Shown here piece by piece: positions 16,409-24,000 of a stretch of 42,411 nt of DNA (positions are counted from its first letter, which is position 1; every line of letters starts with the position of its first letter). The stretch is from NCBI RefSeq assembly GCF_002246015.1, contig NZ_NOLJ01000014.1:69747-112157 (forward strand), read 5' to 3'. Origin of the DNA: Nostoc sp. 'Peltigera membranacea cyanobiont' 210A (GTDB lineage: Bacteria; Cyanobacteriota; Cyanobacteriia; Cyanobacteriales; Nostocaceae). Below the pieces are notes generated by a model. That model saw nothing but the letters and a program-made list of their open reading frames with translations. It ran no database searches and was not told where the DNA came from. A program made the position numbers and the translations under genes.

Positions 16409-16852
16409 ATAAGTTAACTGACCGATTTTGTTTTTCTGAGCGCAGGAAACGCTCACATAAGACCATTTCTTAACAAGCGTACTTAAGTAAAAGCTACGTT
16501 TATTACATAAGTATGTTGAAGTTAAAGTAAAAACAATAACAGTAAATTAGCTGGTTACAATTTAGCCTTAGCCTCAATACGATATAACAGAATACACCTA
16601 ACACCCTGTGTAGATGCGAGCGAGATTTATCATTTCTTCAAAGACCAATTATCTACACACTCTTAACTAAACTGTATTGCAATATAACAAGTTAGACATT
16701 ATTTGCTATTCAATTAGTGGGCTTTGAGCTAATGACTATCAAAAAACTTTGGGAATTGAACAACCAAAGCTTGGGTAGATTGCCTTCTCACAATAAAGTC
16801 GGAAAGTTACTTCTGCTTGAATATTAAACATTGAAAATCGGCACAATTAAAA
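16409..16852. promoter_or_regulatory. Region upstream of the halogenase cassette
   Basis: 444 bp without a gene, AT-rich. The promoter of the cassette should lie here. Near 16480-16520 there is an imperfect repeat of ACTTAAGTA / ATAAGTATG, but no clear -10/-35 pair can be fixed. No riboswitch-like structure is apparent. Confidence 0.35.
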
Positions 16853-17566
16853 ATGCAACAAATATTAGCATTGATTGAACAAAAAAAACAAGAATTTGCT
16901 CAATTGCCTTTGTTTAATTTTATGCAAGATAAAAGTATAAATCCCAGACAAAGGTTAGCTTGGGCACCATGTGCTGCTCATTTTGTTATGAATTTTGGGG
17001 AACTGAATAAGTATTTTTTGCGGGTAGAACCAACAAACGATCCAATTCAGACATTAATTAACAAGCATACTTATGAAGATGACCATCATTGGCTGTGGTT
17101 TCTGGAAGATTTGAAGAACCTAGAATTTGATAAAACCTTGCAATTTAGTGATGCATTGAAATTTCTTTGGAGTGAAGAAACTCAGAATGCTCGCTGGTTG
17201 AGCTATCAACTCTATCGATATACTTTGCAAGCTACTCCTATTCAAAAAATAATAGTCATTGAAGTTACCGAAGCAACGGGCAATATAATGTTTTCTATAG
17301 CAGCAGAAATTGGCAAAGAAATTAAAGCAATTACCCAAAAACCATGCCGATATTTTGCAGATTTCCATTTGGATGTTGAAACTGGTCACATGACAGGTTC
17401 ATCTGGAATAGATCAATTGTTACAAGATATTCAACTATCAGAAGCAGCCCAACAAGAAGCTTTTGAACTGGTTGAGAACTTATTTACAGTTTTTACCCAA
17501 TTTACAAATGGTCTTCTGGTATATGCCAAAAACCATAAAATTGAGCAACAATTGAAAGCTGTATAA
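16853..17566 (+). CDS. Heme-oxygenase-like dimetal oxidase (HDO) candidate, AetD-like
   Basis: This 237-aa, all-helical, soluble protein has the size of HDO-fold enzymes. Candidate metal ligands are spaced as expected for the fold: acidic and His residues in HTYEDDHHWLWFLEDL (72-87), Glu137/Glu140 in IEVTEATGN, and His172, Asp174, Glu176 and His179 in ADFHLDVETGH. HDO enzymes use two irons and O2 on amino or fatty acids. AetD makes an indole nitrile from dibromotryptophan in aetokthonotoxin synthesis, and BesC and UndA cleave C-C bonds. The gene is followed after 67 bp by a tryptophan-type halogenase, which points to a halogenated amino-acid-like substrate. The assignment rests on motif spacing and context; a TenA-like or unrelated helical protein is the alternative. 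Confidence 0.6.
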   Translation: MQQILALIEQKKQEFAQLPLFNFMQDKSINPRQRLAWAPCAAHFVMNFGELNKYFLRVEPTNDPIQTLINKHTYEDDHHWLWFLEDLKNLEFDKTLQFSDALKFLWSEETQNARWLSYQLYRYTLQATPIQKIIVIEVTEATGNIMFSIAAEIGKEIKAITQKPCRYFADFHLDVETGHMTGSSGIDQLLQDIQLSEAAQQEAFELVENLFTVFTQFTNGLLVYAKNHKIEQQLKAV

Positions 17567-17633
17567 ATTAACGATCCAGCTTTCTAAAATTGACAATTAA
17601 CACCTAATTAAAGCCGGAAGGAGAAAATTTACT

Positions 17634-19298
17634 ATGTCACAGCATGTACAAAATGTTGTAATTGTTGGTGGTGGTTCAGCAGGTTGGATGACAGCAGCTT
17701 ATTTGAGCAAAGCCTTGAAAAAAAATATTCAGATTACTCTGGTAGAGTCTTCTAATATTACAAAAATTGGAGTTGGCGAAGCAACTTTTAGTAGCATCAA
17801 GTCATTTTTTGATTTTCTGGGATTACAAGAGTATGAATGGATGCCAAAATGCAATGCTACTTATAAGATGGGGATTAAATTTGTTGATTGGAATTCAGAT
17901 AGAAGACACTTTTACCACCCTTTTGAAAGATTTGATTTTATTGATGGATTCAGTATCTCTGAATGGTGGTTGAAACTTAAGAGTGCCAATGAGCCATTTG
18001 ATTACTCCTGCTTCATGGCACCGACGCTGTGCGATCATCAAAGGTCTCCGAGATATCTTAATGGCAAAATCTTTGATGATAGAGTTGAACATTTATTCTC
18101 AGAGAAACATTTTTCAGAAAAAAATCTCATAACACTTGCTGATGCTGAAGGTCAGTATCCTTACGCCTACCATTTTGATGCGAATCTAATTGCTAGGTTC
18201 TTGAAAGACTATTCAAGACAGAGGGGCGTGAAACAAATTGTTGATGATGTGGTAAATGTAAATTTAACTGAGGATGGAAGCATAGACAGTCTCAACACCA
18301 AAGAGCATGGCATTCTCAGTGGAGACCTTTTCATTGACTGTACTGGTTTCCGTGGTCTTTTGATTAACCAAGCTCTTGGTGAGCCATTCATTTCTTATTC
18401 AGAGTCGCTACTGTGCGATCGCGCGATCGCTATGCAGATACCAACCGATATTCAGAAAAACGGCATCAACCCTTACACAACTGCAACTGCTCTCTCATCA
18501 GGTTGGGTCTGGAATATACCTTTGTATGGCAGAAATGGTACAGGGTACGTTTATTCCAGCGCCTTCATCTCTGCGGATGAAGCAGAACAAGAATTTCGCC
18601 AGCATTTAGGAAATGTCGCTGATAATTGCAAAGCCTCTCATATCCAGATGAGGATTGGACGTAACAGAAACTCATGGGTGAAAAACTGTGTAGCAATAGG
18701 GCTTTCCAGTGGCTTTGTTGAACCATTGGAATCTACTGGGATATTTTTTATTCAGCATGGGATTGAAGAGTTAGTCAATCACTTTCCAGGGAAGTCGTTC
18801 AATGAAGAGTTGATCCGCAACTATAATAGAGCGATCGCTAACTGTCTAGATGGTGTTCGGGACTTTTTGGTACTCCATTACCGTGCCAGCGATCGAGCAG
18901 ATACAAAGTTTTGGCAAGCAACTAAGCAAGAAATTAAAGTTCCTGCGGAACTGCAAGAAAAGTTAAAGTTGTGGAGAAGCAGATTACCAAATAAAAAGAA
19001 CATCAATCCATATTTTCATGGCTTCGAGACATACTCTTATTCGGTAATGTTACTTGGACTCAATCATAAGCCTGAAGGGAGTTTACCTCTGCTGGAGCAT
19101 CTTGACGACGAGAAGGCGCTAGCTAAATTTAAGACAATTAAGGAAAAAGCCAATTACCTAAGTACAAATCTACCGTCTCAATATGAATACTTAACTTATG
19201 TAATCAAGTCTCAAGAACAGTCAGAATACCTCAGCGACAATCATTTTCCGACTTCATCAGTTAACGATAGCGCATATCAAATTCCTGTGCCAATTTAA
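17634..19298 (+). CDS. Flavin-dependent tryptophan-type halogenase
   Basis: The 554-aa protein contains the FAD-binding GGGSAGW at residues 12-18 and the halogenase blocks GVGEAT (46-51) and FFDFLG (58-63). Lys78 in NATYKMGIKF corresponds to the catalytic lysine (Lys79 in PrnA/RebH). The WVWNIP box at about 291-296 is the WxWxIP signature, and EPLEST at about 363-368 contains the second catalytic acid. Length is standard. It should chlorinate or brominate an electron-rich aromatic, most simply tryptophan, using reduced FAD from a separate reductase; none is encoded here. A strong Shine-Dalgarno (GGAAGGAG) precedes the ATG at 17634. It is middle gene of a three-gene + strand cassette. Confidence 0.93.
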   Translation: MSQHVQNVVIVGGGSAGWMTAAYLSKALKKNIQITLVESSNITKIGVGEATFSSIKSFFDFLGLQEYEWMPKCNATYKMGIKFVDWNSDRRHFYHPFERFDFIDGFSISEWWLKLKSANEPFDYSCFMAPTLCDHQRSPRYLNGKIFDDRVEHLFSEKHFSEKNLITLADAEGQYPYAYHFDANLIARFLKDYSRQRGVKQIVDDVVNVNLTEDGSIDSLNTKEHGILSGDLFIDCTGFRGLLINQALGEPFISYSESLLCDRAIAMQIPTDIQKNGINPYTTATALSSGWVWNIPLYGRNGTGYVYSSAFISADEAEQEFRQHLGNVADNCKASHIQMRIGRNRNSWVKNCVAIGLSSGFVEPLESTGIFFIQHGIEELVNHFPGKSFNEELIRNYNRAIANCLDGVRDFLVLHYRASDRADTKFWQATKQEIKVPAELQEKLKLWRSRLPNKKNINPYFHGFETYSYSVMLLGLNHKPEGSLPLLEHLDDEKALAKFKTIKEKANYLSTNLPSQYEYLTYVIKSQEQSEYLSDNHFPTSSVNDSAYQIPVPI

Positions 19299-19343
19299 TA
19301 TAGGACTTACGCAAATAATAGTCAAAGCTTTGATTTTCTTCTT

Positions 19344-19365
19344 AGGGCAATTCATGAATTGCCCT
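19344..19365 (+). terminator. Perfect palindrome between halogenase and monooxygenase
   Basis: A 22-bp perfect palindrome (AGGGCAATTCA and its complement) lies 45 bp after the halogenase stop and 50 bp before the next gene. It lacks a T-tract, so it may reduce rather than stop read-through. The TAGGACTTACGCAA stretch before it (19302-19315) is a common end of Nostoc dispersed repeats. Confidence 0.45.
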
Positions 19366-19415
19366 TACTCAGTGTACTTTTCCGTAATTCCGATAATAAT
19401 TGAGGAGAATCCAAG

Positions 19416-20954
19416 ATGATGGTGAAACAAGTATGCGTGATTGGGGCTGGAGTCAGCGGATTAGTCTCAGCAAAGACGTTTCTTGAGGAAGGTTACGAAG
19501 TGACATTGTTCGAGAAACGGCAGGGACTTGGTGGTGTGTGGGAAAGGTCGAGGGCTTACCCAGGACTGTCAATTCAAAATCCCAGAGACACCTATGCTTT
19601 CTCAGATTTTCCTATGCCTGCCTCTTATCCAGAATGGCCTTCAGGAGAGCAAATATGCGCTTACCTTGAATCCTATGCCCAACACTTTGGTGTCACAGAA
19701 AAAATTCAGTTCGGTGCAAATGTCACCAAAGTGGAGCGCAAATCAGGAAATACCCCTGGATGGGTAGTTAGTGTTAGCTTTCAAGAAGATGGTAAGGAGA
19801 TCGGAAAACAAAATTACGAGTTCGACTTTGTGATTGTGTGCAATGGCACTTATGATATTCCCTACATTCCTAACTTGCCAGGGATGGAAGAGTTCATTGC
19901 CGCCGGAGGTCAGGTAATACATACTAACAACTTTAATGATGGCTCTGTAATTGAAGGCAAACGAGTGGTTGTTGTCGGTTTTGGCAAATCAGCCACCGAT
20001 TTAGCAAATCTGGCAGCTAGCAAGGCCAAGGAATGTACCCTTGTGTTCCGTCAAGCGCTGTGGAAAGTTCCCAACTTCTTTCTCGGTCTGTTGAACATCA
20101 AGTATGTCTTCCTGACTCGGTTTGCAGAAACTTGGATGCCCTATCATAAACTTCAAGGATGGGAAAAGTGGCTGCATAGTTTTGGCAAGCCACTAGTGTG
20201 GGCATTCTGGCGGCTAAATGAGACTCTTCTACGCTTACAGTTTCCCCTTGATGCTTGTGGGATGGTGCCCAAACAACCGATGAACAAATTAATTGGTTGT
20301 AGTATCGCCTTGGTACCTAAAGGCTTTTTTGAGCATATACGTGCGGGTAAAATTCGTGCTGTGAAGACAAAAATCAACAAGTTTTTTGCTAGTGGCGTCG
20401 AATTGGATAACGGCGAACGAATACAGGCAGATGTTGTTGTCTTTGGCACAGGTTTTCTTCAGGATATCCCCTTTTTAGAAGAGAAGTACCGCAGACACGT
20501 ATTTGATGAGGAAGGCACTATCCATCTTTACCGCCATCTGATTCACCCTCATGTTCCACAGATGGGTTTTGTTGGTTATAACTATACTTTCTGTGCCCAG
20601 TTATCAGCAGAAATTGGTGCTAGGTGGTTATCAGAGTATGCCAAAGGAAATTTACCTTTACCATCCCCGCAACAGATGCTAGAGGATGTAACAACAGAGT
20701 TGGAATGGAGGAAGAAAGATAGACCTTATGCTTTCGTCAGTGGAGCCTGTGTAACTCCTTTTACATTCCATTACATTGATGAGTTGCTTCAGGATATGGG
20801 TTTGAGTAGCCGCCGTCAAGCAGGGAACTTTGTTGGGGAGTTTTTGATGCCAATAGATCCATCTGCTTACAAGCATTTGCGTGAGGAATTACAAGCAAAA
20901 CAAAAACAACATCCATCTCTCAATGATTTTGCGATCGCCTCCGGCGGGGCATAG
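19416..20954 (+). CDS. FMO-type flavin-containing monooxygenase
   Basis: The 512-aa protein has two dinucleotide-binding folds: FAD site VIGAGVSGL at about 8-16 and NADPH site VVVGFGKSATDLA at about 186-198. Between them is GGQVIHTNNF at about 164-173, resembling the class B FMO fingerprint (GxxxHxxxF). The WERSRAYPGLSIQNP stretch near 43-57 is also typical. It likely performs N- or S-oxygenation or a related NADPH/O2 reaction; a single-component halogenase of the AetF type is a weaker alternative. GAGGAG lies upstream of the tandem ATGATG start at 19416. The last codons (FAIASGGA) are written in a dispersed repeat, so the true C-terminus may have been altered. It probably belongs to the pathway of the halogenase. 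Confidence 0.88.
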   Translation: MMVKQVCVIGAGVSGLVSAKTFLEEGYEVTLFEKRQGLGGVWERSRAYPGLSIQNPRDTYAFSDFPMPASYPEWPSGEQICAYLESYAQHFGVTEKIQFGANVTKVERKSGNTPGWVVSVSFQEDGKEIGKQNYEFDFVIVCNGTYDIPYIPNLPGMEEFIAAGGQVIHTNNFNDGSVIEGKRVVVVGFGKSATDLANLAASKAKECTLVFRQALWKVPNFFLGLLNIKYVFLTRFAETWMPYHKLQGWEKWLHSFGKPLVWAFWRLNETLLRLQFPLDACGMVPKQPMNKLIGCSIALVPKGFFEHIRAGKIRAVKTKINKFFASGVELDNGERIQADVVVFGTGFLQDIPFLEEKYRRHVFDEEGTIHLYRHLIHPHVPQMGFVGYNYTFCAQLSAEIGARWLSEYAKGNLPLPSPQQMLEDVTTELEWRKKDRPYAFVSGACVTPFTFHYIDELLQDMGLSSRRQAGNFVGEFLMPIDPSAYKHLREELQAKQKQHPSLNDFAIASGGA

Positions 20955-21040
20955 CCCATCGCGGCAAATGTAGAGGTGACAAGCGTTCGTTGATATCTCC
21001 CGAATATGGTTCGGTGAAGTTCTCAACCAAACCCTATGCT

Positions 21041-21079
21041 AAATTTACGTGAGTCTCCAACAGAGACTCACGTAAATTT
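21041..21079. terminator. Bidirectional terminator between convergent genes
   Basis: The 16-bp arms AAATTTACGTGAGTCT (21041-21056) and AGACTCACGTAAATTT (21064-21079) are perfectly complementary with a 7-nt loop and A/T flanks on both sides. It lies between the convergent monooxygenase and giant kinase genes and suits both directions. Confidence 0.75.
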
Positions 21080-21099
21080 TCCAGTATCGTTAGCTTGTC

Positions 21100-24000
21100 T
21101 TATTGTTGCAGTGGAATCTCAATCACAAACTCAGTCCCCTCTCCCAGAGTTGATTCACAGCTTAACTGACCCTTGTGTTTGTCCACTACCACTTGATAGC
21201 TAATTGATAACCCCAACCCCGTACCACTTCCTACCGCCTTAGTGGTAAAAAATGGATCAAATATTTTCTGCATCACCTGTGCAGTCATACCATAACCGTT
21301 ATCAGCAATCCGAATCTTCAACGTGTTTACTTCTCCTAATTCAGTACAAATACGAATTTGAGGATTTTTGCTGGGAGAATCTTCTTTATTCTTGTAGTCC
21401 TCTAAAGCATCGATCGCATTACTTAAAATATTCATAAACACTTGGTTGAGTTGACCAGCATAGCAAAGAACATCCGGCAGTTGCGCGTATTCTTTAAAGA
21501 CTTGAATTTCCGGGCAATCGCTCTTTTCCTTGAGTCGGTGTTGCAAAATCATTAGGGTACTATCGATGCCTTCATGGATATTGACAGGCTTCATTTCCGA
21601 TTCATCTAGACGAGAGAAGTTACGTAAGCTCAGAATAATATTTCGGATACGGGAACTTCCCACCTTCATCGAGTCGAGAACCCTTGGGAGGTCTTCTGTC
21701 AGGAATTCTACATCCATTTCCTCTATTTTTTGCTCTACTATTGCTGAGGGATGGGGATATTGTTGCTGATAGATATTAATCAAATCTAGCAATTGTTGAA
21801 CATAGTCACTTGCGTGAGTAATATTACCATGAATAAAATTGATAGGGTTATTAATTTCATGGGCAATTCCCGCCACCATTTGCCCTAATGAAGACATTTT
21901 TTCGCTTTGGATTAATTTACTTTGGGTACTTTGTAATTCTTCTAGGGCTTCTTGCAAATGCTGATTTTTTTCGTTAAGTTCTGCTGTTCTTACTACCACC
22001 CTTTCCTCTAATATATGACTGTAATCCTCCAATTTCTCATTCGCTTCAGCCAAATTATTGTAGAGAATGGCATTTTCTAAAGAGATTGCAGCTTGGATAG
22101 TTAAGAGCTTGAGAACTTCTAGGCGATCGCGTGTAAATGCTCCTGTAGTTAAATTATTTTCTAGATAAATCAGCCCCAGCAACTTACCTTGATTAAGCAT
22201 TGGAATACATAATATGCTTTTGGGTTCCTCACGTTTAATATAATTATCTACCGCAAAGTAAGCTTTATTTTTAATGTCATCAATTACTAATATCTCTTGG
22301 GTTCGTTTGACATAATTAATCAAAGAAATAGGAACAAGATCGGTAGACTCGAAAGGAATAGATAAAAACTCTGTGTGAGTATCTCTAAAAGTAGAACCAG
22401 TACTAATTGCGGCAACACTTAAGTCTAAGTTATTAGCTTCACTCAATATCAGCACACATTTAGAAGCTCCTGCATTCTCCATGACAACTTCCATTAAAGT
22501 AGAAAGGAGTGCCTCCAGTTCAATCTCTCCAGACACTGCTTGAGAAGCTTTAATCACAGCTCCCAAATCTAACATATCTGAAATACTAGTGTTGGAGCCA
22601 ATCACAGTTTCATTCGTAATCAGAGTAGATTTATTGCTAAGTGTAGATAGGTGTAGACTCAGTTCAGGTAGATTTTTTTCACTGCAAGAATAGCTAGTTT
22701 CTTCTTGCTGAATCATAGGAAGAAGTAATTCAGAATAGCGGTTTTGCAAGTCATAAACTTTAGCTAATGCTCCCCAGCGAACATAGCAATAGTAAGCATC
22801 AGTGAGATAGAATTGGGCAATTCTTTGTTTACCCCATTTGAGATAAAATATAGCCGCTAATTCGCAAGCAAGAGCTTCTTCGTTGATGTAATCATTTTCT
22901 TTGGCAAAAGAAATAGCTTTTTCATAATTATCTATCGCTTCAAGATATTGACCAATAACTCGATGCCGTTCTGCCTCTACTAAATAAAATTTATGCAAGT
23001 GGTTCATGGGAGCCTGATCTCCCCAATTTTGCATTTTTTTCTGATTTTCTGTCACTCTATGCAGGATTTCTTTTTGTTCAAATTCATCGAAATCAGAATA
23101 GACTGCTAGATGCGTCAATGAATCATAGAAATAAAATTGAGCAGTAACAAACATGCCTACACCAGCATATAAGTACTTTTCTGCCATGACAGTATTTTTA
23201 AGAGCTTGAGAGTAATCACCCAGCAGATAACATACTTGAAGTTTGCAGAAATATAGAAAAAACAGTGCGACTCCATCTTTAGCTTTGAGATGAAGTGGTA
23301 GCATTTTCTCTTCATCATAAGCTGTACCAATTAAACTCTGCGGATTTTGAACATCTCCTAGCAGATTCAAGATTGTTTGCCGAAATATTTCATTCCAATA
23401 AAATACTCTTTCTTGCTTTATTTGCTTAATAGTCTTGCTATATACTTCTATATCTTGTTCAAGTTTTATTAGTTCTTGTCCGGTAAAGTATGCATGTTGG
23501 GAGTAACCATAAAGAGCATAAGCTGCAAATTCCATATCTCCTACTTCGAGATTAATCGTATAAGACTCAAGTAAGGGTTTCAATGTTTGCTTTAGATGCT
23601 CTTTCCAATGTCTAACAAGGTGATTAAATGTTTCCATAACCTTGCCAGTTACTTCTTTTGTTTGGAAATTAGGCAACAAACTCTCAGCTAGTTTGCCAAA
23701 TTTATATCCAGAATCAATATCTCCTATTACCCCACACAACATTATTCCATACGTCACATACGCAAAAGCAGACAAAGGAGAATTACCAAATTTGATCGAT
23801 AAATTGATCTGTTTCAGAATAAGAAACAGTAATAATTCCGGTGCAACTGTATAAGCAAGACCAATTGAACTAGATAGAATACGCATAACTATCAGTGGTT
23901 GCGCTTCTGTAATTTCCGGCAGTTCAATTAAGTCTTGAATGGATCTATTAGCCAACTTTGCAGATGTTGTCTCTATTGCTAACTGAATATCTGATTGGCT

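Noticed and set aside
19416..20954. Calling the monooxygenase a Baeyer-Villiger enzyme
   Set aside because: The BVMO fingerprint FxGxxxHxxxWP is not present; the motif ends HTNNF, closer to ordinary FMOs.
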